In this document: positions 1-15,404 of the stretch, one piece after another
Layout of the letters: each line of letters starts with the position of its first letter
Numbering within the stretch: the stretch's first letter is position 1
Assembly (NCBI RefSeq): GCF_008728515.1
Contig: NC_044990.1
Span: forward strand, 11,119,156 to 11,183,155
Origin: Papio anubis
Taxonomy: Eukaryota; Chordata; Mammalia; Primates; Cercopithecidae
Direction: 5' to 3'
DNA length: 64,000 nucleotides
The notes under the pieces: generated by a model
The model's input: only the letters and a program-made list of their open reading frames with translations
Told to the model about the DNA's origin: nothing
The model's database searches: none
Translations under genes and position numbers: made by a program

Positions 1-216
1 TTTATTTATCACTTATGCCCACCACTGTACTGGCTTCTAATAGATGTTAACATAGTTCTTTGGAAAACAAACATGAAATCATCATTATCTACACTTAATT
101 GAAAGCAACCTATCAATAGCCTCTTAGAAACACAAAACTCCCTTTGCTGTAGATGTTTAATTAAAATGAAGAGTTCTAGCTGCTCTAAGTCCTGAGGATA
201 AGAATATAATTTTTTC

Positions 217-540
217 GGCCGGGCGCGGTGGCTCACGCCTGTAATCCCAGCACTTTGGGAGGCCGAGGCGGGCGGATCACGAGGTCAGGAGATCGAGACC
301 ATCCTGGCTAACACGGTGAAACCCCGTCTCTACTAAAAATGCAAAAAATTAGCCGGGCGAGGCGGCGGGCGCCTGTAGTCCCAGCTACTCGGGAGGCTGA
401 GGCAGGAGAATGGCGTGAACCCGGGAGGCGGAGCTTGCAGTGAGCCGAGATCGCGCCACTGCACTCCAGCCTGGGCGACTAAGCGAGACCCTGTCTCAAA
501 AAAAAAAAAAATAAAAATAAAAATAAAAATAAAAATAAAA
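217..540 (+). mobile_element. AluY
   Basis: Full-length: GGCCGGGCGCGG head, both monomers, 'AATGGCGTGAACCCGGGAGG' Y-type region and a long (AAAAT)n-type tail. Flanked by a direct repeat AAGAATATAATTTTTTC (200-216 and 541-557), the target-site duplication. The intact duplication and low divergence indicate a fairly young insertion. Confidence 0.95.
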
Positions 541-784
541 AAGAATATAATTTTTTCGAATGTTAGGCAGAGAAAATTGTGGTATCTGATAAGTTGTGTA
601 TCTCTGTGTACATCAGTTTTGCATTTATTATACCATCAATGTGGTATAAAATGATTTAAATTGAAGATTTACCAAAAACGCATACAATATTCATAGGCAA
701 GACAAACAGTAGATAGCTAAAGTGACTGGTTCTACAGGACATAGGGAATAGGTATACAAAGAATATGGGAAATGTTCTTTTTTT

Positions 785-985
785 AATAAAAATTTATTAA
801 GCACCTAGTTTCAACTATAGTTGCTTTCAAATACACACTAAAAATGTGTGTGACAGAAATTATTGTCTTGACTTTATTATAATAGGACACTGAGCTACAG
901 AGAATTACATAAATTCCCTGAGGCTACGCTGTAAGTGACAGAAATGTTATTCAAACCCAGGACTCCTCATCTCTAATTCAGTATA
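785..985 (+). repeat. MIR-like ancient SINE
   Basis: It carries the order 'TTATTAAGCACCTA ... GACACTGAGCTACAGAGAATTACATAA ... TTCAAACCCAGGACTC' that matches the MIR core and 3' part from memory, with heavy divergence. Exact ends cannot be set by eye. Confidence 0.6.
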
Positions 986-1290
986 TCTATCAGACACACA
1001 CCAGCACTACATACTTTTTATGATTATTAAATAGGGGAAAAGGGATAGTTGCATATATACATTTTCAAACCTACAGCCTATCCAGAGGTGTAGAATGTCA
1101 ACCAAGTATGTAGCGAAGAAACAGTATTTGCTTATGCCATATTTCTTTGAATACCATAATACATATTCTATTAAAATACATCATTATATACACAATACTA
1201 AAGCTTCTGGACACATTTACTCAAAAACATTATGTATAAGTAACCAGCCATTAAGTGACTGGTATCCTCAAACAGGGTATCATTTCACAT

Positions 1291-1584
1291 TTTTTTCCCC
1301 CCAATATGGAGTCTTTGCTCTGTCGCCCAGGCTGGAGTGCAGTGGCATGATCCCGGCTCACTGCAAGCTCCACCCCACCAGGTTCATGCCATTCTCCTGC
1401 CTCAGCCTCCCAAGCAGCTGGGACCACAGGCGCCTGCCACCACACCAGGCTAATTTTTGTATTTTTAGTAAAGACAGGGTTTCACCAGGTTAGCCAGGAT
1501 CATCTCGATCTCCTGACCTCGTGATCCACCCGCCTCGGCCTCGCACAGTGCTGGGATTACAGGCGTGAGCCACCGTGCCCAGCC
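1291..1584 (-). mobile_element. Alu, antisense
   Basis: Reverse-complement Alu: poly-T/C head, 'TCGCCCAGGCTGGAGTGCAGTGG', ending 'GAGCCACCGTGCCCAGCC'. The direct repeat CATTTCACAT at 1281-1290 and 1585-1594 is the target-site duplication. Confidence 0.95.
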
Positions 1585-1772
1585 CATTTCACATGTTTAA
1601 GTAGTCTAATACCCAGGAATAATTTATTAAGAGCAGTCAGTAGATGATCTGTTATAGTTGAACTGGTCATTTGCCTGGTCCATACATGCATACAAACACA
1701 CACACATAACCTTTCTTTTGTAGAAAGTATCAACCAAAACAGCAGAGTAGAAAGCAGCAGATCAAGTCCTAG

Positions 1773-4810
<3,038 letters not shown>

Positions 4811-5884
4811 TGATGATTACAGCACCTTACAACTGTCCTGCACTCCACATCCATAGCATGAGCATATTCATAGGGGAGTTCTGAAGCTTGTTCGGATGCT
4901 TCCTAACTGCATGGTATTTAATGCCATATATATTTGCATTATGCTGTATCAACTAATTTTTCTAACATACTTGTTCTACTTCTTTTATTTACCTTACTAG
5001 AATTAAACTGTGTCTATAACATTTTCTTTAAAGTAGGCTATGAGGAATAAATCTCATTAATTGACTCTCATCAGTCTCAATGATGAAAAATAGTCTGGTT
5101 AAATGGCTGCTTGAAGGGTCAGACTGTTTTTTTAAAAAAAAATTGTGATAAAATGTTTTTGGCTTTAAAAGTGTTTGCTAACAATTCCTGTGCAAATGAC
5201 TATTCAATATTCTAAATACAGTGTAAATCCTATTTAAATTGTCGTAGCATCATGATACTTAAGTGTTTTCCTTCTGCTGAATTCCTTCAGATCCAAGTTG
5301 GCCTGGGCTGATTTGTGTGTGAAACTTAAATCTGGTTCCTCAACATGTTGTAAAACCATCTCTACCTTTTTTCCCTCACACCAGACTGGAGATATTAAAT
5401 CCAGCTCCCTGGCTTTCCCAGCTGCTCTGATAATTAGCACATTTCCCAGCTTGAAACATTTTGGATCAGCCACATATCTTTTCATTATCAGAGGACACTT
5501 ACTAAAAAACAAACGATACGGACAGACTGAAATGGGAGAGTCATTCCAGGAATAGACTTCCATTTCTAGTTTTCAGTTTCCCCTTTGGAATTTGTTTAAA
5601 ATATTAAGACCTCAAAAGCCAATTAATCATTGAACACAGCCCAAAGGAAGAAATTTACTATTTGTATGTAAACCATTAATTAATCTAAAATCTTTGATTG
5701 AATGAAAATAATGAAAATGAGAAAATATATAAATGCCTTATACTGAATTCTTAGAGGGTACTTCAGGCTGCATAAAGTCTAGGTCTTTTTGCATCTCGAT
5801 CAATTTTTACTGATTCTGATTTCCTTGTACATCCCCGCTTTTGGCCTGTTTTCTGTATACATGCACAATGTGTTCCTGGAAACA

Positions 5885-6290
5885 CTTGTGTTAGTCAGGG
5901 CAGCATAGCTGCTGTAACAAACAGCCCCTAGGGCTCAGAGGCTTAACACAACAGAAGGTTATTCCTGGGTCCTGTAAAAGTTCAGTGCAGATGTTTGGCA
6001 GGTGGCCTTCCACTAGGTGCTTCAGGGACCCTCCAGCCTGAGGCTCTTCCACCCTCTAGGCTGAGGCTTATGCCGGGCCCTCTGCATCCGGCCAGCAGGT
6101 GGAAGAAGAGAGAGTGAGAAGAGGATTCCTCAGGATGAGTTGATGCCCCAGTCTTAAATGGGGTATCCAGTGGGTTTTTTCCCACATTCCATGGGCCGGA
6201 ACTCAGGCACCTAGGCACACCTAACTGCAAGGAAGACTGGGAAGTGTAGATTCACTGTGTGGCTGGAAAGAAAAAGAAACCTTTTCCTTT
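5885..6290. repeat. Ancient dispersed repeat, family uncertain
   Basis: 'GTTAGTCAGGGCAGCATAGC' and 'CTGCTGTAACAAACAGC' at the left and 'CCTAACTGCAAGGAAG' at the right are familiar as a widespread mammalian repeat that I cannot name with certainty. It is more GC-rich than its surroundings. Confidence 0.5.
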
Positions 6291-6391
6291 TCTCAAAGGA
6301 CACTGTTGTGGTGAAGGTGGAGTCTGAAGTCCTACTAGTACAGTTCTAGCCGTCAGGTTCGTTGTGATTTAAACAAGCATTTGCCCATTTG

Positions 6392-6478
6392 AATCACATT
6401 TGTCATTTGCCTGGGTACCTAATCTCCACACATAAAATCACAATATCATTTGCCAGGGTACCTAACCTCCACACGTAA
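6392..6478. repeat. Two-copy tandem duplication, period about 43-44 bp
   Basis: The unit running from AATCAC to CACACATAA (containing CATTTGCC, GGGTACCTAA and CTCCACAC) occurs at about 6392-6435 and 6436-6478 with a handful of differences and one 1-nt length difference. Confidence 0.85.
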
Positions 6479-7462
6479 AATAGGCTAAGTAAACAAACCT
6501 TTACTTTGATAAACAAATAAAGACATAAAAAGCTTTTTGGAAGCATCATTCATAAGATACGAACTGCCTGCATGGGTTTAATCCTATGTTTACTACCCTG
6601 AATGTGTCCAAAGTCAATTTTCCAGGGCCCTCTGTTTTCTCTGCAGGTACGTTTTCTTGTATAATCTATTTGTCCCTAGGGTCAAGTAGCCAAGCTGCAG
6701 CTAAGAACAATGACATTGAATTATCCCTTCTGGCCCACTTTCATGTAGCAGCCAAATGTGCTGCAGAACCTCTGTGTCATAGAGACAGCCATGGCCTCTG
6801 TTTTCTTTCAGTCCTTCTACCCTTGTAGTCTGCTTTTCTCCCTGCAGAGAGGCACGGCAAGTATAGAATTTAATGACCTGGAATTCAGTCATGAGCTTTA
6901 TCTTACATTTTCATTCCCATCTGATCAAATGATTTTCTGATTACTGAGATTACCTTTGTACAATTGGAAAAACAAATATTCAGGTGAAAGTTTAAATTAT
7001 GGCTGCCTTCTTCACAGTATCTGCACTTCAATATCTGCTTATCAATAAAGCAAAGACTTTGGCACAGACCTTAGTTGTGTTTTGAATTGAATAGATCCAC
7101 TAACAGCTTTCCTCTATTCTGAAATTTCCTCTACTCTAACAAACTTACAAAAAACGAGTATTCTGTGCAAAAAAGTAGTACGGAAGAATAATATATGAAA
7201 ATAGCAGAGTAATAAATAATAATACATTTGTGAACCTATGTTATGTTTCAGACATTGTACTAGGCACTTTGTAAGTTGTTTAATTTTCACAACAACTGTA
7301 TGAGACAAGTTAAAGATAAGGAAACAAGTTCATGGAGAACAAATTCCTTTCCCAGAGTTAGAAAGCCCCTAATTCAATACCAGGACCATCTTGTTCCAAA
7401 GCCTTTTTCTACTACACTATACCTCCTTAAGATTTATTCAGAATTTGTTTCTATTTTAAAAT

Positions 7463-7592
7463 GAGGTGGGTGCAGTGGCACACACCCGTAATCCCAGCGA
7501 CTCAGTAGGCTGAGGCAGGAGGATTCCTTGAGCCCAGGAGTTCAAGACCAGCCTGGGCAACAAAGAAAGACCCTGTTTTAAAAAAAAAAAAA
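7463..7592 (+). mobile_element. Free left Alu monomer (FLAM-like)
   Basis: A single monomer with 'GTGGGTGCAGTGGCACACACC ... GAGTTCAAGACCAGCCTGGGCAACA' and its own poly-A, without a right arm. Directly followed by an AluJ. Confidence 0.85.
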
Positions 7593-7605
7593 GCTTGAGA
7601 AAAAA

Positions 7606-7909
7606 CTCGACGTGATGGCTCATGCCTATAATCCGAGCACTTTAGGAAGGCAAAGCAGGCAGATCACTTGAGCCCAGGAGTTCAAGACCAGCCTTGGCAA
7701 CATAGTGAGACCCCATCACTATAAAAAATACAGAAAACTATCCAGGCATGGTGGCACATGCCTATAGTCCCAGCTACTTGGGAGGCTGGGGTGGGAGGAT
7801 CACTTGAGCCCAGGAGGTAGAGGCTGCATTGAGCCGTGATCATGCCACTACGCTCCAGCCTGGGCAACAGAGTGAGACCCTGTCTCAAAAAAGGAAAAAA
7901 AAAATGGTT
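7606..7909 (+). mobile_element. AluJ
   Basis: Dimeric Alu with old J-type features ('AACATAGTGAGACCCCATC', 'GAGCCGTGATCATGCCACTA') and many changes; A-rich tail before 7910. Confidence 0.9.
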
Positions 7910-8003
7910 GACTTGTAAATAAGTACCACTACAAGGTAGCCCTGTGCTGTTAGCCTGTTTTAAACTTACAGGTAACTTTGATGCCTCAGAGCATGTGAAG
8001 TAG

Positions 8004-9639
<1,636 letters not shown>

Positions 9640-9804
9640 TGAGGATCAGCTTAATGATATTTTAACATCAAATATACTGTACTGGAGTATTTGGGAGATG
9701 CTGGACTTTAGCCAAAGTGCAAAGAAAAAAATTTAGTTTTTGAAGTATATTTATGACCTGAAAAAGTATGTGTAATACTTTCTTAAGTTAAAAAAGAAGT
9801 CATA

Positions 9805-9846
9805 ATACACACACACACACACACACACACATACATACACACATGC
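9805..9846. repeat. (CA)n microsatellite
   Basis: About 12 uninterrupted AC units followed by ATAC/ACAC variants. Likely length-polymorphic. Confidence 0.95.
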
Positions 9847-10707
9847 ATTATATAAGTATTTTTAAACATCAGGAAGATAGATACCAAGTGTTATCTCTAC
9901 ATGATAAAATATTAATAATTTTCCATGTATTTTTTGTCTGAGTATTTTTCCAAATTTATGTAATAATTATCCTATTTATTACATTGGTAAAGAAAAGCAA
10001 AAGCTAAACATTATTTTTAAGTAAATATATATAAAGCTTGTGAACAGTTGCCATGAAAACAGTTGGAATAAATGTTGACTTCACTCGAAGAAATTCCTAC
10101 CTTAATATATTTTTTTGTGCTCCTGCCAATGTTTAATAACTCATTTCAAATTATTTACGACTCTATATTCTGTTTGTATAATTGAGCTCATCTTGCTTAA
10201 AATTGAGTCGGTAATGTTATCTTGTATCCCATTGGGCCTTGTTTCATTTTTAAGTTGAGCATTTTTTATGGATAATTTTGGTATGGTTACAAACATCACA
10301 CATATTTATCTATATGAACATAAAGATTTATCTAAATCAGTAAAAATGTAGTAAGAATGTTGACAAAGAGTTTTACCTTTTCAGCATAGACTAAGAAATC
10401 ATTTTTCATAAATTTTGGTAAGTACCAAAAAATTTCCTTTGACATGAACATTTACCAGCTTCTTTCTGGATAGCATAATTTCCATTTCTGTTCTCCTTGT
10501 CAGTTAGTTAACAGAATATTGAAGCTTATACCTATCAGGTACATTTTATAATTACTCCTACCCAAATTCGAACAAAAAAATAAATGAAATATCAGTAAAC
10601 TTTAAGGCCAATTATTGATTTCTTTACATTTTTCAATAAGTAGCAGTCAGTATTGGGCTTTTTGTTTTGTTGATGAGGGTTCCCTTGTTTTGTTTTTTAA
10701 AGGTTTA

Positions 10708-11071
10708 GGCCGGGCGCGGTGGCTCAAGCCTGTAATCCCAGCACTTTGGGAGGCCGAGGCGGGCGGATCATGAGGTCAGGAGATCGAGACCATCCTGGCT
10801 AACATGGTGAAACCCCGTCTCTACTAAAAATACAAAAAACTAGCCGGGCGTGGTGGCGGGCGCCTGTAGTCCCAGCTACTCGGAGGCTGAGGCAGGAGAA
10901 TGGCCTGAACCTGGGAGGCGGAGCTTGCAGTGAGCCGAGATCGTGCCACTGCACTCCAGCCTGGGTGACACAGCGCGAGACTCCGTCTCAAAAAAATAAA
11001 AAATAAAAAAAAATAAAAAAAATAAAGGTTTAAGGATAAGGAAAAATAAATGAATAGAAAGTGGCATTTCT
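10708..11071 (+). mobile_element. AluY plus 3' flank, copy 1 of a 364-bp tandem duplication
   Basis: AluY with the CTCAAGCC head and a patchy A-rich tail, followed by about 45 bp of unique flank ending GTGGCATTTCT. The original insertion duplication TAAAGGTTTA can be seen before the Alu (10698-10707) and after its tail. Copy 2 follows without any spacer. Confidence 0.95.
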
Positions 11072-11435
11072 GGCCGGGCGCGGTGGCTCAAGCCTGTAAT
11101 CCCAGCACTTTGGGAGGCCGAGACGGGCGGATCACGAGGTCAGGAGATCGAGACCATCCTGGCTAACATGGTGAAACCCCATCTCTACTAAAAATACAAA
11201 AAACTAGCCGGGCGTGGTGGCGGGCGCCTGTAGTCCCAGCTACTCGGAGGCTGAGGCAGGAGAATGGCCTGAACCTGGGAGGCGGAGCTTGCAGTGAGCC
11301 GAGATCGTGCCACTGCACTCCAGCCTGGGTGACACAGCGCGAGACTCCGTCTCAAAAAAATAAAAAATAAAAAAAAATAAAAAAAATAAAGGTTTAAGGA
11401 TAAGGAAAAATAAATGAATAGAAAGTGGCATTTCT
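11072..11435 (+). mobile_element. AluY plus 3' flank, copy 2 of the 364-bp tandem duplication
   Basis: Same 364-base unit as copy 1, including the irregular A-rich tail and the unique flank. I see only three substitutions (GAGGCGGGC/GAGACGGGC, ATCATGAGG/ATCACGAGG, CCCCGTCTC/CCCCATCTC). It starts exactly at the Alu 5' end but without its own target-site duplication, so it arose by duplication and not by a separate insertion. Confidence 0.95.
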
Positions 11436-11539
11436 AAATAATTATTTCCCTCCTGCAGTGTTTCTGAGTGGACTTGAAACAACTGGCTTTTCATGATACG
11501 TGTTGGCATCCTATTAAACTTATTTATTTTTATACCCAG

Positions 11540-12147
11540 TTCTTCCTCACCAGATTTAAGCTCCAGCAGTAAACTAACAGCAAGCAGAAAGAGCACAGGA
11601 CAACTAAATGTGAACCCCGGAACCACCAGCGGCAGCACTGCGACTGCAGAACGGAGCCGGCATCAGCGAAGCTTCTCTGTGCCCAAAAAGTTTGGTGTCA
11701 TTGACCGATCCTCTGACCCACCTCGAAGTGCCACACTGGACAGAATTCAGGCTTGTACCCAACAAGGCCTCTCCTCAAAAACCAGAAGCTCATCCTCCTT
11801 GAAGGACAGTCTCACGGACCCATCCCACATAAACCATCCCACCAACCTGCTGGCCACCATCTTCTGGGTCACAGTGGCCTTGATGGAGTCTGATTTTGAG
11901 TTTGAATACTTAATGGCCTTAAGGCTGTTGAGCAGACTACTGGCACATATGCCACTCGATAAGGCTGAGAACCGAGAAAAGCTTGAGAAACTCCAGGCAC
12001 AGCTCAAGTGGGCCGACTTCTCCGGGCTGCAGCAGCTGCTGCTGAAAGGATTCACATCCCTCACCACCACAGACCTGACCCTGCAGCTCTTCAGTCTGCT
12101 GACACCAGTGTCCAAAATATCCATGGTGGATGCATCCCATGCTATTG
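11540..12147 (+). CDS. FRY: FRY exon E (608 nt), Ser-rich linker plus solenoid
   Basis: The largest exon here. The acceptor is TTTTTATACCCAG| and the donor CTATTG|GTAAAG. The first ~95 residues are disordered and rich in Ser/Thr/Arg. They carry RSRHQRSFSVPKK (the serine of SFSVP at 11676-11678), which fits both the H-x-R-x-x-S NDR/LATS consensus and the R-S-x-S-x-P 14-3-3 mode-1 consensus, followed by DRSSDPPRSATLDRI. The second half (from HPTNLLATIFWVTVALMESD) is conserved helical scaffold: EFEYLMALRLLSRLLAHMPL, KLQAQLKWADFSGLQQLL, LTLQLFSLLTPVSKISMVDAS. Its acceptor lies about 100 bp after a tandemly duplicated AluY. The exon ends with the first base of a Gly codon. Confidence 0.97.
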
Positions 12148-13393
12148 GTAAAGCCAGCCTCGTTCACCCTGTCTCAATTCTGATGGTGGTTGTGTTCGTC
12201 ATTTGGTACAATAAGATAATATGAACTTACTGCTTTTAACAATTCTGCTACAAAATGGTTCCTTGGGAGTAGTTTATTTTTTCTTTTAAAATTCTATATA
12301 ATGTAAATCTCAATGATCTGTATTATAGAAAATATTTTTAAGGCAATAGCATAAAAGGGACCAAAATTATTTATAAGATATTAGCAGTTCCTTTATGCTT
12401 TCCAGATCAAACTGCAGGTGCTGTTAGTTTATTCCATTGCTCTTGTACAGGAAAAAAAAATTTTTTTCTTAACTCCTAAATCTTTTATTTTTTCTTTGCT
12501 TTTCTGCTCTTCTTGGAAATTCTCTTGGTTTCCTCTTGTTTTGAATTAACCCAAATCAACAAACCAGATTGATTATTTATTTATGTATGTATTTATTTAT
12601 TTATTTATTTACTTTGAGATGGAGTCTCACTCTATCGCCGGGCTGGAGTTCAGTGGCGCAATCTTGGCTCACTGCAACCTCTGTCTCCCAGGTTCAAGCA
12701 ATTCTCCTGCCTCAGCCTCCCGAGTAGCTGGGATTACAGGTGTACACCACCACGCCCAGCTAATTTTTGTTTTTTTAGTAGAGACGGAGTTTCACCAGTG
12801 TCAGCCAGGATGGTCTTGATATCTTGACCTTGTGAGCTGCCCGCCTCAGCCTCCCAAAGTCCTTGGATTACAGGCGTGAGCCACCATGCCTGGCCAACAA
12901 ACCAGATTTTTAATGCCATGGCATGTGACCCAGAATTCATTTCATGAAGCTAGAGCTTAACACAGAGGAACTAAGTCATTCCTTATTTTAAAGAGTCTTT
13001 TCAATTACATGACTAAGACTTAAATTGGTTGGCCTATGTCCTCTCACACCAGTTTTTCTTAAAATATGTAATTTTTGACAAAAATTTCAAACGAGTACTT
13101 CAGCTCAGTTCAATCTGTGCCAAAAAAATCTGGGCCAGCCATCCTTATTCACAAAACTCCAGTGCAGGATAATCACTGCATCTTAAAACCGCATATCTAC
13201 TTCAGTGTCATCTTTGTAACTGGTGCCATTGTGGTTGTGCATTTTTCATAGATTTTGTGTTAGATCATGTTTAAGCTGATTCAAAAACTGCTTTTGCATC
13301 ATCTCCGTATAAAAGTCTATAACATGCCTTCCCACTGTTAACAGCTAAAATATACCATATTCAACTATCTCCATTGTATCTTCTCCAATCCAG
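12148..13393 (+). other. FRY: Intron between exons E and F
   Basis: Contains one antisense Alu (12571-12894); the rest is unique, AT-rich sequence without recognisable elements. Confidence 0.85.
12571..12894 (-). mobile_element. Alu, antisense, with (TTTA)n tail
   Basis: Reverse-complement Alu whose tail has turned into a TTTA/GTAT microsatellite (about 12571-12613). The perfect 14-bp direct repeat CAACAAACCAGATT at 12557-12570 and 12895-12908 is the target-site duplication. Confidence 0.95.
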
Positions 13394-13491
13394 GGTTTCC
13401 ACTGAATGTCTTGTGTCTCCTGCCCCAGCTGATTCAGCATTTTGAAAATCCCAATCAGTTCTGTAAGGATGTAGCCGAAAGGATTGCTCAG
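13394..13491 (+). CDS. FRY: FRY exon F (98 nt)
   Basis: The borders are CTCCAATCCAG| and GCTCAG|GTACGA. It completes the split Gly codon and encodes GFPLNVLCLLPQLIQHFENP followed by NQFCKDVAERIAQ, a hydrophobic helix pair of the scaffold shared by FRY and FRYL. It is separated from exon G by only 362 bp, the shortest intron in the window. Confidence 0.96.
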
Positions 13492-13853
13492 GTACGAGTT
13501 ACAGTTCCATACTCAGGCAGATCCATAGAGCCCTTCAGGAAGCCTCAATGTCAGACAAATTACAAGGCCCAGAGAAGGCAGTGGTTTTCTCAAAAACTGG
13601 AAATAATAACTAGTATCACAGTAATGGACATATAGGGGTGACTGATGCAAATTATCTTGCTTGCTTTCATTCTTGAGAAAGCAGGTGAAAAGAATTTGTG
13701 AAAATTATATTAGCCAAGCTAAGTACTTCCCGTAATTACCAAAAAAGTGCAGCAATCTACTTTCCAGACTGCCAGAGATTATAGTAAAATGGCTAACATT
13801 TCTTCCTATTCATTGGGCTGTTTTATTCTTAATTGATTTTCTTATTTTAAAAG
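13492..13853 (+). other. FRY: Short intron between exons F and G
   Basis: 362 bp. Positions 13674-13784 carry the segment that reappears, diverged and partly folded back, at 15750-15865 in the next intron. It ends in a weak, purine-flanked acceptor. Confidence 0.85.
13674..13784 (+). repeat. Local duplicate segment, forward copy
   Basis: From CTTGAGAAAGCAGG through the shared core (start TTGTGAAAATTATATTAGCC) to TTTCCAGACTGCCAGAG. A 33-bp core is identical to 15774-15806. See the partner at 15750-15865. Confidence 0.85.
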
Positions 13854-14024
13854 GTTTGTTTAGAAGAGAAGAACCCCAAACTTTCAAATCTTGCACATGT
13901 CATGACTCTTTATAAAACGCACAGCTACACAAGGGACTGCGCCACGTGGGTCAATGTGGTCTGTCGATACCTTCATGAAGCATATGCTGACATTACCTTG
14001 AATATGGTTACCTACCTGGCAGAG
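13854..14024 (+). CDS. FRY: FRY exon G (171 nt)
   Basis: 57 whole codons. It begins VCLEEKNPKLSNLAHVMTLY and continues through KTHSYTRDCATWVNVVCRYL to a C-terminal helix NMVTYLAE. This is very conserved scaffold sequence. The acceptor is unusual: the bases before AG are purines (TTATTTTAAAAG|GTTTG), giving a weak 3' splice site. The donor CAGAG|GTAAGC is strong. An Alu monomer begins 9 bases downstream of the exon, and its target-site duplication copied the donor to 14167-14180. Confidence 0.96.
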
Positions 14025-14033
14025 GTAAGCTTT

Positions 14034-14166
14034 TTTTTTTTTTTTTTTTTTTGAGACAGGGTCTCATTATGTTGCCCAGGCTGATCTGAACTCTTGGGCT
14101 CAAGCAGTCCTCCTGCCTTCGTCTCCCAGAGTGCTAGGATTACAGGCGTGGGCCACCATTCCCTGC
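14034..14166 (-). mobile_element. Alu monomer (FLAM-like), antisense, at the splice donor
   Basis: Poly-T, 'GAGACAGGGTCTCATTATGTTGCCCAGG' split by small changes, ending 'GGGCCACCATTCCCTGC', with no second arm. The perfect 14-bp direct repeat CAGAGGTAAGCTTT at 14020-14033 and 14167-14180 is its target-site duplication. The left copy is the end of exon G with its functional donor. Confidence 0.93.
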
Positions 14167-14180
14167 CAGAGGTAAGCTTT
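14167..14180 (+). promoter_or_regulatory. Duplicated (decoy) splice donor
   Basis: CAGAG|GTAAGCTTT is identical to the exon G donor 147 bp upstream, created by the Alu target-site duplication. It is a strong donor by consensus, but using it would extend exon G through the Alu poly-T and beyond into stop codons, so it is presumably silent. Confidence 0.7.
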
Positions 14181-15404
14181 GAAATAAAAGATAAAATCTA
14201 TTATAGCTTCCATGGGTAAATTATTTGCATAGAGTTCATAATACACTCAGTATACTCTTAACTTCCATATAGCATGTGCGTATTAAATATTATAATACAT
14301 GCTAATGGAATCATTTTAAACTCTCACAACGGCACAGTGATGATTAGATACTATCATACAGATCTGAGACTCAGCCAGGTTAAATAATTTTTCACAGTTT
14401 AAAGCAGCAGAGTCAGCCTTTAAACCTAGATATAGCTGCCTCCAAAGCTTAAACTCCTTCTGTTTATTATGGTAATACTGTCAGTAGATGGCAGAGATCA
14501 GAAAATTTTATCCTAATTACTCTGGATGTTTAAATCTTATTTAAGGAGTTACCTTGTGGCCTGATACGTTTAATGGTTGTTTGATGTAATTATCAAAGCA
14601 TACGTTCTGAAATAAACTTTATTCTCACCTTTTATGTTTGTTTTTAAAACTGGAATGGTGCTTTGTCATCATACCAGTGTGTTTCTAGTATATTCATTAC
14701 AAACCCTACACTGACTTCTGTGTATGTTGGTGCTAGAAATGCATAGAGTATTGGTGGGCAAGAGATGAAATGTATTCCATTTAGCATCTTCAGTCCCCAA
14801 GAAGTTTATCACACCAGGTCATGAAATCTATAAGGCAAATGGCTGGTAATAGCTACCTTGTTTTAGCCTTTTTAGTGTTGCTTTTTCGTCTGTGATATGC
14901 ATTCATAGCTATCACTAGCACCTTTCAGAAGGACAATCTACCCTAGTTTTTCTTTTATTTTTATCATCAATCCAGATGCCAGATAGGTTAAAAGTCAGCC
15001 ATTTTCTCAAAGGCTCCACAAGCCTGAAAGCATCTACCTAGCAGAGGAGAGATGTCCCATCCATCAACATTTATAGTTGATCCTGCGGGATTTTGACTTG
15101 CAATACAGATCAGCGATGTGTGAACTGTGTTCAGACTGTCAGCGGCCCAGGATTCACTTGCTCTTTCCACACCCACGTCTCTGACATTTTAAGGAACCTC
15201 TCATAAGTACCACCCTGCTGGTTTTAATAGTCACCTGGTCATACCTGTCCCTGCAAGAGTTAACTAAGCAAGCACACACACACCTTAGCACAGAAGTAGT
15301 ACTGAGAGAACTGATTTATTCTGCTTACAAAGGCAGACCTTGCCTCCTTTAAAAGAAGGTGAAGTGTATACAGCAGCAAGGAGGTAATATTTGTTTGGCT
15401 CACT

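Noticed and set aside
14034..14166. Exonisation of the antisense Alu monomer with the second donor
   Set aside because: Reading through the poly-T and Alu arm soon meets stop codons, so a normal product is not expected; kept only as a decoy-donor observation.
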